From the NCBI GenBank assembly GCA_002433675.1, contig DJIP01000153.1:1-14495 (forward strand): DNA of 14,495 bases, read 5' to 3'. Below, one piece after another: positions 1 through 8,298 of this stretch. Made by a program: the position numbers and the translations under genes. Under the pieces are notes generated by a model. It searched no databases. It was given only the letters and a program-made list of their open reading frames with translations, and was not told the origin of the DNA. The DNA is from Halomonas halophila. GTDB taxonomy: Bacteria; Pseudomonadota; Gammaproteobacteria; Pseudomonadales; Halomonadaceae. Every line of letters begins with the position of its first letter. The first letter of the stretch is position 1.

Positions 1-96
1 CCTGAGTCCGGCAACGGGCCAAACCTGCAGGACGACGCACGCCACGAGCCGCCGATGGAAGCTGCCGACAACTGCCGCATCATCACCGCGGCCTGA
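1..96 (+). CDS. C-terminal end of an unidentified protein (partial)
   Basis: An open frame enters from the left edge and ends at TGA 94-96, giving 31 residues that finish NCRIITAA. The stop lies 15 bases before a strong hairpin that fits a terminator, which is the main reason to believe the frame is coding. The fragment is hydrophilic and I do not recognise a family. It converges on tadE. Another frame also stays open through this stretch but runs through the hairpin to 177, which makes it less likely. The call rests on the stop-plus-terminator arrangement only. Confidence 0.4.
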   Translation, partial: PESGNGPNLQDDARHEPPMEAADNCRIITAA

Positions 97-111
97 CCCG
101 GCTACCAGACA

Positions 112-139
112 CCACGAGCCGCCCAAGGGCGGCTCGTGG
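112..139. terminator. Perfect 13-bp hairpin between convergent genes, probable bidirectional terminator
   Basis: The arms CCACGAGCCGCCC (112-124) and GGGCGGCTCGTGG (127-139) are exact reverse complements; the hairpin closes as a CAAG tetraloop. It lies between the partial plus-strand gene (stop 96) and the tadE stop (168), so it can serve both. On the plus strand it is followed by CGTTTC, a short and weak T tract. The minus side has no clear T tract. Confidence 0.7.
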
Positions 140-167
140 CGTTTCAGGGCCAGGGGCGTCACGCCGG

Positions 168-605
168 CTAGAGCTTGATCACCGCCCGCCCGCTCAAGGC
201 GTCGGGCAGATCGGGGACGCTGATGCCTGCCACCCTCAAGGTCTTCATCGAAAGCGAGCGCTCGAGACACACCGTCAGGGTGTCGTCCTCGATGGTCACC
301 CGGGCACCATCGGCACAGCCCGGGGTTTCATCGACAATCCAGCCCATGGCCTCGATGCTGTCCAGCACCCGCTGGGAGGCCTCGGCCAGCATATCCTCGT
401 CGGCAAGCCAGGGGGCGCTCGCCACCACCGCGGCAGACCTGGCCGCTTCACTGGTCACCTGGGTCAACTGGTGCTGCTGTACCATGGCCACCGAATAGCT
501 GACCAGGGCGTACAGCAACAACAGGAAGATCGGCAGCACGATGGCGAACTCGATGGCCACTGCTCCGCCCTGACGACACGCTCGGGTGCCCTTGCCTCTA
601 TTCAT
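168..605 (-). CDS. tadE: TadE-like minor pseudopilin of the Tad/Flp pilus
   Basis: This 145-residue protein is the last gene of the tad operon. Its N-terminus has a short basic leader ending in Gly14, then AVAIEF with Glu at +5, followed by a hydrophobic segment (about 15-40). That is the TadE/TadF pattern, in which a dedicated prepilin peptidase cuts after the glycine and the hydrophobic segment anchors the pseudopilin. The rest is a periplasmic domain with two cysteines (in TPGCADG and LTVCLE) that could form a disulfide. The ATG (603-605) follows the tadG stop after 3 bases, implying translational coupling. TadE proteins are thought to act in pilus assembly or initiation; the exact role is not shown here. 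No separate tadF is present. Confidence 0.9.
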   Translation of the reverse strand: MNRGKGTRACRQGGAVAIEFAIVLPIFLLLLYALVSYSVAMVQQHQLTQVTSEAARSAAVVASAPWLADEDMLAEASQRVLDSIEAMGWIVDETPGCADGARVTIEDDTLTVCLERSLSMKTLRVAGISVPDLPDALSGRAVIKL

Positions 606-608
606 GGT

Positions 609-2381
609 CTATTCTCCTCCCCGACAGCCGGCCTGGGTTGCCTCACAGGCGGTCAACGACTCGACGCCACCGGCGTCCACCGCCAGCACCCGCACCTCCA
701 GGGTGTTGACGCCGATGCCCAGCCCCTCGAGCAGCGGCTCCAGCAGTGTCGTATTGACGTCCGTGAGGGTCTCGTTCAGCAGTGCCGAAAGTCCCAGGTT
801 GGATAGCAGGCCGCTGAGTACGCCGGTCAGCTGAGAGCCCCCCTGATCGTCGAACTCCGCCCCCTTCTGCGCTGGCCAGCGGATGAGCCGCGTGGCATCA
901 CCGGCCCCGCCGGAGCGCACGGTCTGCGATACCGAGCCGAGGCCGAGCAATCCGGTACCCTCCACCGACTGGGTGACCTCGAGCAGTTCGCGCCTGGCGG
1001 CGAGCGTCAGCGCGAGCGCTTCATCTGCCGGCGCCAATGAACCGATCGCCGCCTTGCCATCGGCCCCGGTCACTCGCGTGCTCGCCTTCACACCGATCAG
1101 CCCGAGAACATTCAGCTCGAGATCCAGCGCCACCCCGAGCTGGGCGTTGCGTGCAACGCTGCGATAGCAATTGGAAGGTGCACAATCGCTCGCGAGGCTT
1201 GCCACTGATGGCCCGGGAGGGCCCACGGCGATGCTCGGCGGCGAAATCACGTCGAGTTCAAGCGCGATATCGGCAAGGCCCAGCCCCAGGCCTGCAACAA
1301 GCGGGGAGAGATCGGACAAGCCGAGACTGACACCGTTCTGCTGCTTGCTGGTCGTCAGCATCAGTGCCCCCTCGAGCAGATCCCGTATCGGAATACGCGC
1401 CTCGAGCAGGGAATTCACCGATACCTCGCCACTGGTATCGATCGCCAGCAGCTCGCCCAGGGTGAAGCTCTCACCTGGCGCGTCACCAAGCACCGGGGTG
1501 CCACCCGCCAGATCCAACACCGACGCCAGTCGATTGCCCAGCGTGTGCAGATCCAGGGGCTCATTCAAGGTCTGGGCAAAGCTCTGAGCCAGGCCCTCGT
1601 CGAGGTCCACGTCCAGCGTTTCCACACCCAGCACCTCGCCCAGGCTGACATCCAGCCCCACGCCATCATCTGCTCCCAGCACGGTAAGATCGAGACTCCC
1701 CCCGATCAGCTCACCGAGCAGCGCATCGAGCAGCGTCGACTCGCTGGTATCGAGCGCCAGCAGGCTGGTACCGGCGCTCAGGGTCACCACCGCGGTGCGC
1801 CGCGCCACGCCAATGGCCTGGAGCATGACCTGATCTTCCACTTCGTCGCCGAGCAGCTCTCCCAGGTTGGCCAACAGACTGCTGGCCACCTGGCGGTTCA
1901 GGACAACGCTCACGGCGTTGGCCAGGCCGGCCTCGTCATCGAAGACACCTTGGTCATCCAGCGACCCCTGGATCACCGCCAGAGTGGCCTCGCCTTGTAC
2001 AACGTCGGCACCCACGACGACACCGTTGTCCGCGGCGGCGGCGATGGCGGCCTGGCGCAACTCGCCAGAGCGGCACGCCTCGCCCTGAAACAGGGCGTCG
2101 CAGCTTGCCGCCGTCGAGACCGCCGCCAGGTCGGCGGCCTGCTGCAGTCTTCGCTGTTCCAGATACAGGCGACCGGCGTCCAGCGCCAGCGTCACCACCA
2201 CCACCAGCCCCACCAGCAAGAAGGCGGTCATCACGCCGATGGCACCACGCTGGGACGCAGGGCCGCGCACGCGCTCCTTCGCTCGTCCAATCGCCTGAGC
2301 ACCATCGCCCGCCGGCCAGCAGCTCCAGGCCTCTACGGATACGAGATTCCGGCTGGGCTCGGACGGTGGCGATGGCGCCAT
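609..2381 (-). CDS. tadG: TadG-like pilus assembly protein (TadE/G-like N-terminus, long periplasmic domain)
   Basis: From the ATG at 2381 the product has 590 residues. After a basic N-terminal stretch comes QRGAIGVMTAFLLVGLVVVV (about 45-64), a single membrane segment, then LDAGRLYLEQRRLQQAADLAA. This is the Tad/TadG N-terminal signature, with a Gly followed by a hydrophobic helix as in pseudopilins. The remaining ~500 residues form a Leu/Gly/Val/Asp-rich secreted domain. I see no von Willebrand A MIDAS motif (DxSxS), unlike many TadG proteins, so it resembles the DUF2134-type short TadG. The open frame extends upstream to 2654 but would overlap the preceding gene out of frame. ATG 2381 lies 7 bases after that gene's stop, with GAGGA upstream. 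A GTG nearer the membrane segment, after AAGGAG, is a weaker alternative. Confidence 0.85.
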   Translation of the reverse strand: MAPSPPSEPSRNLVSVEAWSCWPAGDGAQAIGRAKERVRGPASQRGAIGVMTAFLLVGLVVVVTLALDAGRLYLEQRRLQQAADLAAVSTAASCDALFQGEACRSGELRQAAIAAAADNGVVVGADVVQGEATLAVIQGSLDDQGVFDDEAGLANAVSVVLNRQVASSLLANLGELLGDEVEDQVMLQAIGVARRTAVVTLSAGTSLLALDTSESTLLDALLGELIGGSLDLTVLGADDGVGLDVSLGEVLGVETLDVDLDEGLAQSFAQTLNEPLDLHTLGNRLASVLDLAGGTPVLGDAPGESFTLGELLAIDTSGEVSVNSLLEARIPIRDLLEGALMLTTSKQQNGVSLGLSDLSPLVAGLGLGLADIALELDVISPPSIAVGPPGPSVASLASDCAPSNCYRSVARNAQLGVALDLELNVLGLIGVKASTRVTGADGKAAIGSLAPADEALALTLAARRELLEVTQSVEGTGLLGLGSVSQTVRSGGAGDATRLIRWPAQKGAEFDDQGGSQLTGVLSGLLSNLGLSALLNETLTDVNTTLLEPLLEGLGIGVNTLEVRVLAVDAGGVESLTACEATQAGCRGGE

Positions 2382-2388
2382 GGCGTGC

Positions 2389-2763
2389 CTAGTCCTCGCC
2401 AAAGCCCGTCTCGATATAACGCTCCGGGATCGGCTGGCCGAAGCTGTCCACATAGCGCTGGTAGATCTGGCTTTGCACCTTGCCCGAAAGTGCCTGGGGC
2501 GAGGGCGACGCCAGGCGCCCGTCGCGCTGGGCGGCCAGCAGCGTGCGGGTACGTTCGCCGAAGGGGTCACGGGTGGCCGGCAGGCGCACGACCTGCGACG
2601 AGGAAACGGCCTGGGAGCTGGTCTGCGTGGCGCCTGTCTGCTGGGCGCTGGCACTGTCGGGCCAGAACACCAGCGCCAGACTGACCAGCAGACAGATCAG
2701 GGCGACGATGACCAGTGCTCGCGGCTCGAGCAAGGTCCTTTTCGACAGCAGGTTCGACAGCAT
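2389..2763 (-). CDS. Small secreted or membrane protein of the tad operon, DUF3613-like
   Basis: The 124-residue product has an N-terminal hydrophobic segment (about 16-34) followed by SASA|QQ, so it could be a signal peptide or an anchor. A Ser/Thr/Gln linker and a conserved-looking C-terminus follow (IYQRYVDSFGQPIPERYIET). That C-terminus resembles the DUF3613 family, and a gene of this kind sits at the same place, between tadD and tadG, in Pseudomonas flp clusters. The family name is from memory. ATG 2763 is chosen because AAGGAG precedes it by 9 bases. An in-frame ATG at 2808 overlaps the tadD stop (ATGA), so a 139-residue form is possible. Its function is unknown; the position suggests an accessory assembly role. 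Confidence 0.75.
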   Translation of the reverse strand: MLSNLLSKRTLLEPRALVIVALICLLVSLALVFWPDSASAQQTGATQTSSQAVSSSQVVRLPATRDPFGERTRTLLAAQRDGRLASPSPQALSGKVQSQIYQRYVDSFGQPIPERYIETGFGED

Positions 2764-2804
2764 GGTCAGGCACTCCTTGCGAGGAGGGGTGGATCGACGA
2801 GACT

Positions 2805-3614
2805 TCATGACTCTTCGCTCCCGGACGGCGCCCGCGCACGCGATACCGACGGCGATGCCGGGGCCGAGGCAGAGAGCACCGTGGCTGAAGCGCTATCGCG
2901 CACGCCCACCAGCCGTGCATCCACGCCGAAGTGCCGGGCGGCGTCGGCGGCGCGCTGCCGCTGTCCGCTGCGGCTCAGCGCCAGCACCAGATTGGCGGCG
3001 GCCTGCTCGTGCCCCGGGTCCAGCTCGAGCGCGGTGCGGAACTCCTCGGCGGCGGCCCGATTGTCCCCCGCCAGCATCAGCAGGTAGCCCAGGTCGTTGC
3101 GAATGCGTGGATCGATCGGACGTGTCTGGCGGGCTTCGCGCATCAGCGCCAGCGCCTGCTCACGCCGTCCCTCGCTGAAGGCATTGCGGGCCAACCCGCG
3201 ATAGCCGTCCGCGGCCAGGCAAGTGCCCAGCAGTGCCTCGTAGGCCCGGTCGCTGGCGGCGGTGTCGCCGACGGCGCGCAGCGCCTCGCCCTCAAGCCGC
3301 CAGGCCAGCGGCAGACCATAGTCGCCCGCCTCGAGGTGGGCCGCCGCCGAGCGTGGCTTGTCGTCGTCCAGCATGCGCTGGATCAGCGACAGCTCGACGC
3401 CGATCTCGGCATCGTAGCGTCGGCCGCAGGGGCCGATACTCTGCTGCGGGGCGGAGCGCGAGACGTCCGGCGACAGCGCGCCCAGCGTCGCCATTGACAT
3501 AGGGCCATCCGGAGTACTCGAGCATCCGGTCATCAGTACCACACCGGTGACCAGCCAAAGAGGACGCGTCTTGCGTAATAGCGAGCGCTTCTTCAGCGTT
3601 GTTGTCATGCGCAT
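2805..3614 (-). CDS. tadD: TadD, TPR-repeat outer-membrane lipoprotein of the Tad pilus
   Basis: From ATG 3614 the product has 269 residues. A basic N-terminus and hydrophobic stretch end in a lipobox, LMTGC, with Cys31 as the lipidation site. Helical TPR-like repeats run from about 86 to 225, the clearest being LGYLLMLAGDNRAAAEEFRTALELDP. The tail (about 235-269) is Ala/Ser-rich and probably disordered. TadD is thought to act as a pilotin or scaffold that helps the RcpA secretin assemble in the outer membrane. GGAGG lies 5 bases before ATG 3614, while the longest frame starts with GTG 3647 inside the end of tadC. ATG 3608 is also possible. The gene follows tadC by 22 bases. Confidence 0.92.
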   Translation of the reverse strand: MRMTTTLKKRSLLRKTRPLWLVTGVVLMTGCSSTPDGPMSMATLGALSPDVSRSAPQQSIGPCGRRYDAEIGVELSLIQRMLDDDKPRSAAAHLEAGDYGLPLAWRLEGEALRAVGDTAASDRAYEALLGTCLAADGYRGLARNAFSEGRREQALALMREARQTRPIDPRIRNDLGYLLMLAGDNRAAAEEFRTALELDPGHEQAAANLVLALSRSGQRQRAADAARHFGVDARLVGVRDSASATVLSASAPASPSVSRARAPSGSEES

Positions 3615-3636
3615 GGGCGCCTCCATCGATCCGTTG

Positions 3637-4515
3637 TCATGGTCCACCGAGCGACCCCATCAGGCCGCCCAGATTGACCAGCGCAGGCCCTGCCATGACG
3701 ATCAGCAGGGCAGGAAACAGACACAGCATCATGACCAGCGACATGGTGCCGGAGAGCTGGCTGACCTTCTGTTGAAGCCGCGTACGTCGCTGCGCCCCGA
3801 GGCGATCGACCAGAGTCGCCAGGCTGTCCCTGGCCCGCCCGCCGGTGCGGGCGATCTGGGCGAACAGCAGAAAGAACTGCTCGACCCCTTCGCTGGCCTG
3901 CACCGCGGCCGCCTCTTCCAGCACCCGTTCCCGGTCCTGGCCGCTGTCGATACGATTGGCCACGACGCGAAGCTCCAGCACCATGTCCGGGGTAGTCGCA
4001 CCGAGCTGCTGGATCAGCCGGTTAAGCAGGTTCTCCAGGGTCATGCCGGTGTCCCACAGCATCCGCGTCACCTGCAGCACCAGCTCGATATCCTCGTCGA
4101 GCCGTCGGATGCGCCGCCGCCGCTTGCGCTCCATGGCGAGCCAGCCGAGCCCGAGCGCGAAGCTTCCCCAGGCGGCTCCCATGGCGACTACCGCCAGCGG
4201 CGCTCTGCCACCGGCCAGCGCCAGCAGTACTCCCAGCAGCACGGCGCCGACGGCGAGCACGCCCCAGGCCAGCAACACCGCAAGCTGCGCCTTGGCACCG
4301 ACATGGCCGCACTGGCGCAGACGCAGCGATAGTCGCGCCGCCATGCCCTGCTGACGGGACCGGCTACGCCACAGGCCGCGACCCTCGCGCAGCAGCCGGG
4401 ACTCGTCGCGGCGTCGCTCGCCCTCGGCGCCCAGCGGCTGGCGGGCGCTGACCAGCAGCAGTGACGCCGCCAGCGCCAACGCCATCACCGCTCCGCTCCA
4501 CCATAGGTTCCACAT
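3637..4515 (-). CDS. tadC: TadC, inner-membrane platform protein (type II secretion F domain)
   Basis: The 292-residue product has one N-terminal membrane segment (about 7-24), a pair of hydrophobic segments around 77-127, a basic cluster (KRRRRIRR), a cytoplasmic helical domain (about 139-245) and a C-terminal hydrophobic segment (about 257-280). The motif LDEDIELVLQVTRMLWDTGM followed by ENLLNRL fits the T2SF/GspF-like fold of TadC. It would form the membrane platform with TadB that couples the TadA ATPase to Flp assembly. ATG 4515 is chosen over the upstream frame start because AGGAGG precedes it by 5 bases and because it clears the end of tadB (stop 4560). Confidence 0.93.
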   Translation of the reverse strand: MWNLWWSGAVMALALAASLLLVSARQPLGAEGERRRDESRLLREGRGLWRSRSRQQGMAARLSLRLRQCGHVGAKAQLAVLLAWGVLAVGAVLLGVLLALAGGRAPLAVVAMGAAWGSFALGLGWLAMERKRRRRIRRLDEDIELVLQVTRMLWDTGMTLENLLNRLIQQLGATTPDMVLELRVVANRIDSGQDRERVLEEAAAVQASEGVEQFFLLFAQIARTGGRARDSLATLVDRLGAQRRTRLQQKVSQLSGTMSLVMMLCLFPALLIVMAGPALVNLGGLMGSLGGP

Positions 4516-4559
4516 CCGCGCCTCCTGTTCGTTATCGTCATGTCGCGACCTGTCCGGGT

Positions 4560-5438
4560 TCACACCGACTTGAGCATCCGCCACAACAGCCAGCCGCCGC
4601 CGAGCTGCAACGCTACCGCCAGCATCAACGCCTGACGTCCGCCAGCGCTGTCGAGCATCGGTGCCAGAAATTCCGGCTGGGTGAAGTGGATAAACAGCGT
4701 CAACGCCAGCGGCGACAGTCCCAGCACCCAGGCGCTGACGCGGGTCTCGCCGGTCATGGCGGCGAGTTCTCGGCCGCTCTGCTCGCGTTGATGCAGGGCC
4801 GTGGCGAAGGCGTCGAGCATCTCGGAAAGACTGCCGCCGTGGCGCTGATTGATGCGTATCGCGGTGGCCAGCAGCCGCAATTCATCGAGCCTGAGTATCT
4901 GACCCTCCCGGGCCAGGCCCTCGTCCAGCTCCTGGCCAAGCTGGCGGCGCAGCTTTACTCGGGAAAGGGCATCGGACAACGGCGGTCGGGAGCGCTTGAT
5001 GGCCTGTTCAAAAGCGGTTTCCAGGCCCTGACCGGCGCTGAGCCCTCGCGTGATCTGGCCAAGAAAGGGCCCCAGCTGGCGCCTCGCCCGGCGCCGCAGC
5101 CTGGCCGCCCTGAGGCGAATCAGGGCGTTGGCGGCCAGCACCATGACCAGCACCATGGTGGGTCCCCACACAGCCCCCAGCCGCGACAGCAACAGCATCG
5201 CCAGCACCAGCAGGCTTCCTCCCAACAGCGCGACGACGCCCGGCGAGGCAGGCAGCCCCGCCGCAGTGAGGCGCTCCACCAGCCACTCCATCAGTGAATC
5301 GTGAGTCGTCAGCCGCCGTCGGCCGGTGCGTGTGCCGCCTGCGGCGCGCTCCGTATGGGCGCTGGCGCTCTTCAGCAATAGCCAGGCGGCGCCCCCCAGG
5401 CAGAGGGCGACCAGCGTAAACATCCCCCAGACCGTCAT
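4560..5438 (-). CDS. tadB: TadB, inner-membrane platform protein (type II secretion F domain)
   Basis: This 292-residue protein has an N-terminal membrane segment (about 4-23), a hydrophobic pair around 67-105, a basic stretch, and a T2SF cytoplasmic domain (about 118-230). That domain includes LGPFLGQITRGLSAGQGLETAF and INQRHGGSLSEMLDAF, both typical of TadB. Two C-terminal hydrophobic segments follow (about 235-255 and 268-288). It is the paralogue and partner of TadC at the pilus base. Its ATG overlaps the tadA stop in an ATGA quartet (5435-5438), so translation of the two is likely coupled and their ratio fixed. Confidence 0.94.
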   Translation of the reverse strand: MTVWGMFTLVALCLGGAAWLLLKSASAHTERAAGGTRTGRRRLTTHDSLMEWLVERLTAAGLPASPGVVALLGGSLLVLAMLLLSRLGAVWGPTMVLVMVLAANALIRLRAARLRRRARRQLGPFLGQITRGLSAGQGLETAFEQAIKRSRPPLSDALSRVKLRRQLGQELDEGLAREGQILRLDELRLLATAIRINQRHGGSLSEMLDAFATALHQREQSGRELAAMTGETRVSAWVLGLSPLALTLFIHFTQPEFLAPMLDSAGGRQALMLAVALQLGGGWLLWRMLKSV

Positions 5439-6715
5439 GACGATGGCTCCTGCAGGGAGGTCAGCAGCCGGCGCCAGCCGATCGGCGAGTCATCGTCGCC
5501 CGGTGGCTGCAGCGAGGGCACAGGGTCACCGCCGGCTCGGTACAAGGGCTCCAGCTGGACTTCGCCGCGCTGGAGACCACCGACTCGCAGTACCTCGGCC
5601 ACCCGGCGCTTGCCGTCGCTGCTTCGCTCCACATGGACGATCAGATCGAGGGCGGTGGTGATGATCTGGCGTACCAGGGCGTCGGTGCCTTGAAAGCGTG
5701 ACATCCGTACCATCATTTCCAGGCGCACCACGGCGTCGCCGGCGGAGTTGGCGTGCACCGTGCTCATGGAGCCCTGGTGGCCGGTATTCATGGCCTGCAG
5801 CATGTCGAGCACCTCGTCGCCCCGGCTCTCCCCCAGCAGCACCCGGTCAGGACGCATGCGCAGGGCGTTCTTGACCAGGGCGCTGGCGCCGACTTCGCCC
5901 TCACCTTCGATGTTTGGCGCCCGGGTCTCGAGGCGTACCACGTGATGGCTGGCGAGCTGCAACTCGGCGCTGTCCTCGATGGTCACCACCCGCTGGCTGG
6001 CCGGTATCGCCCCACTCAAGACATTGAGCAAAGTGGTCTTGCCGGCACCGGTGCCGCCGCTGATCAGCACGTTGCAGCGCTCTTCCACCGCCCGGCGCAG
6101 AAAGGTCATGAGGTTGGGCGGCACACTGCCCATGGCCACCAGGTCATCGGCCCCCAGCGCCTCGCGGCGAAACTTGCGAATCGACACGCTGGGGCCATTG
6201 AGCGACAGCGGCGCGATGATGGCGTTGACCCGGGAGCCGTCGGCCAGTCGCGCGTCGACCATGGGGCTCGACTCGTCCAGCCGTTTACCCAGGGGGGCCA
6301 GCATGCGTCGCACCACCCTCAGCACATGGTCGTCGTCGAGGAAGTTGACCGCGCAGGGTTCGAGCCGACCACCGCGCTCGATAAACACCTGGGAATGACC
6401 ATTGATCAGGATGTCGGAGATACCGTCATCGGCGAGCAGCGGCTCCAGCGGTCCAAAGCCGTTGAGCTCGCGGCAGACACCTTCGACCAGCCGCTCGAGA
6501 CACTCGTCGGAGCGGGCGTAGCCCCTGAGTTTGAGCGTCTCCTCGATCAGCTCCCGCACCCGCTGGCGTAGCTGCAGGGGGTCATCCAGCAGTCCTCGTG
6601 AATCATCCTCAAGGCGCTCGATGACCAGCTGGTGCAACTCGCTGACCAGCCCAGGCCCCACCACCGGGGCGGACTGGGGCTCTGGTTCCTGGATTCGCTT
6701 GTGAAGAAAGTGCAT
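5435..6715 (-). CDS. tadA: TadA/CpaF, hexameric secretion ATPase powering the Flp pilus
   Basis: From ATG 6715 the product has 426 residues. The N-terminal domain (about 20-200) has [20 protein letters not shown], usual for CpaF/TadA. The ATPase core has a Walker A loop GGTGAGKTT (220-228), an Asp box VTIEDSAEL (244-252), a Walker B region [11 protein letters not shown] (291-301, Glu296) and a His-box region [14 protein letters not shown] (311-324). All key residues of the VirB11/TadA family are present, so the enzyme should be active in driving both pilus extension and retraction or secretion. The frame is open to 6823, inside the rcpA end, but AGGAG lies 6 bases before ATG 6715. The C-terminal tail (about 395-426) is proline-rich and variable. 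Confidence 0.96.
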   Translation of the reverse strand: MHFLHKRIQEPEPQSAPVVGPGLVSELHQLVIERLEDDSRGLLDDPLQLRQRVRELIEETLKLRGYARSDECLERLVEGVCRELNGFGPLEPLLADDGISDILINGHSQVFIERGGRLEPCAVNFLDDDHVLRVVRRMLAPLGKRLDESSPMVDARLADGSRVNAIIAPLSLNGPSVSIRKFRREALGADDLVAMGSVPPNLMTFLRRAVEERCNVLISGGTGAGKTTLLNVLSGAIPASQRVVTIEDSAELQLASHHVVRLETRAPNIEGEGEVGASALVKNALRMRPDRVLLGESRGDEVLDMLQAMNTGHQGSMSTVHANSAGDAVVRLEMMVRMSRFQGTDALVRQIITTALDLIVHVERSSDGKRRVAEVLRVGGLQRGEVQLEPLYRAGGDPVPSLQPPGDDDSPIGWRRLLTSLQEPSS

Positions 6716-6773
6716 GCATTGCTCCTGATCGCAGAACACCAGCCATCGAACGCCGGCCATAGCACGCCAACCT

Positions 6774-8201
6774 TCAGGGACTGAAGCCGACCTCGGAGAC
6801 ACGCTGGATCTCCTGGGCATCACGGGGATCGAACATCAGCTCGAGAAAATTGGGGTCATAGTCCTCGAAAGCCTCCCCAGGCATCGGCCCCAGATCGACG
6901 CCGGCAGCCAGTGGCCGCACCAGATGGGGGGTCACGATCATCACCAGCTCCTTCTCGTCGCGATCCAGTCGGGTGGAGCGAAAGAAGCTGCCGATCACCG
7001 GGATATCGCCAAGCCCCGGAATCTTGTCCACGCTCTGGATGATGTTGCGACTGACCAGGCCACTGATGATGAAGCTCTCGCCGTTGCCGAGCTGCACGGT
7101 GGTGTCGGTCCTGCGCACGTTGAGTGCCGGCACCGCCACTCCTGCGGTCTGCACGCCCCGGGAGAAGTCGAGTTCGGACACCTCGGGCGCCACCTTGAGC
7201 ATGATCCGACGCTCATCGAGCACCGTCGGCGTCAGCTGCAGGCGAATACCGAACTCCTTGAAGTCGATGCTGATCTCGTCATCGCCGCTTTGCACCGGGA
7301 AGGGAAACTCGCCACCGGCCAGGAAGCTGGCGGTCTGGCCCGACAGGCTGACCAGGCTGGGTTCGGCCAGGGTGTAGGCGAAGCCGTTGGCGCTCAGCGC
7401 ACTGATCGCCGACAGCACCCCGCTGGTGTTGACCTGGATGATCGAGAAGCCACCGTCTCCGGCGTTGGGTGCCACCGCACCGCCAGAAAGGAAGTCGAGG
7501 GTCTCGTCGCTGCGCCCCAGCGCGAATCGGGTGGAGCCGGCCTGGTTGCGACCGATGAAGAAGCCGGCCGAAGCCATGCGACTGCGGTTGACCTCGACGA
7601 CGCGGATATCCGTCTGCACCTGAACAGGGCCTAGCTGCTGGCTGGCATCGATGGGAGGGGTAGCGAAGCGTGACACCGCCTGATCGTGGCGTTCCAGCGA
7701 CCTCGTAACGCCACGGATCTCGGCGCTGGAAGAATGGGGGGCCAGCGAGTACTCGCCTTCGAGCCCCTCGCCGCCGGCGGGACGTACCTGAATGAGCGTC
7801 TCACGGGGCTGGCTGGCCCCCGCCGTCCACACCTTGAGGGTGGTGCTGCCCGGCCCCACCGCGGTGACCAGCAGCGAACGCGGGTCCAGAACCTGGGCCT
7901 CGACCACGTCGCCCCGCCCCACCGCCGTGCGGGTGATACGGCCGGGCTGGCCCAGCCACTCCTGATCGCCGACCGCCAGGGTCAGCGGCGGCTGTTGCGC
8001 CAGCGCCAGGCCGTTGCTTGTCGTGACGCCGGCCAGCATAAGTGCCAGACCGACTACAAGGCCAAGCACCAGGCTACGCCCAAGGCCGAACATCAGGCAC
8101 GGTGCCGAAGGGGCCGCGTTCGCCAGACGGCTAACCGGTGTTCCGGCGCACGTACCCCCGCGCCCCGATCTGCGTGGGACGATCTCATTGTCTCGCGTCA
8201 T
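6774..8201 (-). CDS. rcpA: RcpA/CpaC, outer-membrane secretin of the Tad pilus
   Basis: This 475-residue protein has an unusually long N-region (about 41 residues), a hydrophobic core (42-60) and a likely signal cleavage near ALAQ (about 68-69). A pilus/T2SS N-terminal domain follows (about 72-140, LAVGDQEWLGQPGRITRTAV). The stretch 150-180 may be a reduced BON-like region. The secretin domain runs from about 195 to 430 and carries VPALNVRRTDTTVQLGNGES, ISGLVSR and the signature IPGLGDIPVIGSFFRSTR, then ELVMIVTPHLV. It forms the gated outer-membrane channel for Flp. ATG 8201 has AGGAAGGA just upstream. ATG 8093 would give a more usual signal peptide but has no ribosome binding site. The gene follows rcpC by 97 bases. 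Confidence 0.95.
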   Translation of the reverse strand: MTRDNEIVPRRSGRGGTCAGTPVSRLANAAPSAPCLMFGLGRSLVLGLVVGLALMLAGVTTSNGLALAQQPPLTLAVGDQEWLGQPGRITRTAVGRGDVVEAQVLDPRSLLVTAVGPGSTTLKVWTAGASQPRETLIQVRPAGGEGLEGEYSLAPHSSSAEIRGVTRSLERHDQAVSRFATPPIDASQQLGPVQVQTDIRVVEVNRSRMASAGFFIGRNQAGSTRFALGRSDETLDFLSGGAVAPNAGDGGFSIIQVNTSGVLSAISALSANGFAYTLAEPSLVSLSGQTASFLAGGEFPFPVQSGDDEISIDFKEFGIRLQLTPTVLDERRIMLKVAPEVSELDFSRGVQTAGVAVPALNVRRTDTTVQLGNGESFIISGLVSRNIIQSVDKIPGLGDIPVIGSFFRSTRLDRDEKELVMIVTPHLVRPLAAGVDLGPMPGEAFEDYDPNFLELMFDPRDAQEIQRVSEVGFSP

Positions 8202-8298
8202 GGTCCTTCCTGTTCCCTGCGCGGGCGCGGTATCTCGCCTTTCCCTCGGCGACTACCGGCCTCTCGTTATGGTTGTCTGCCTGCTTCCTCCACCGCCG

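Noticed and set aside
1545..2684. A 379-codon plus-strand open frame opposite tadG and the start of its upstream neighbour
   Set aside because: It is Gln/His/Arg-rich with no domain signal and is explained by GC-skewed codons of the real minus-strand genes.
5753..6571. A 272-codon plus-strand open frame opposite tadA
   Set aside because: It is a shadow of a highly conserved ATPase gene and lacks a ribosome binding site or family features.
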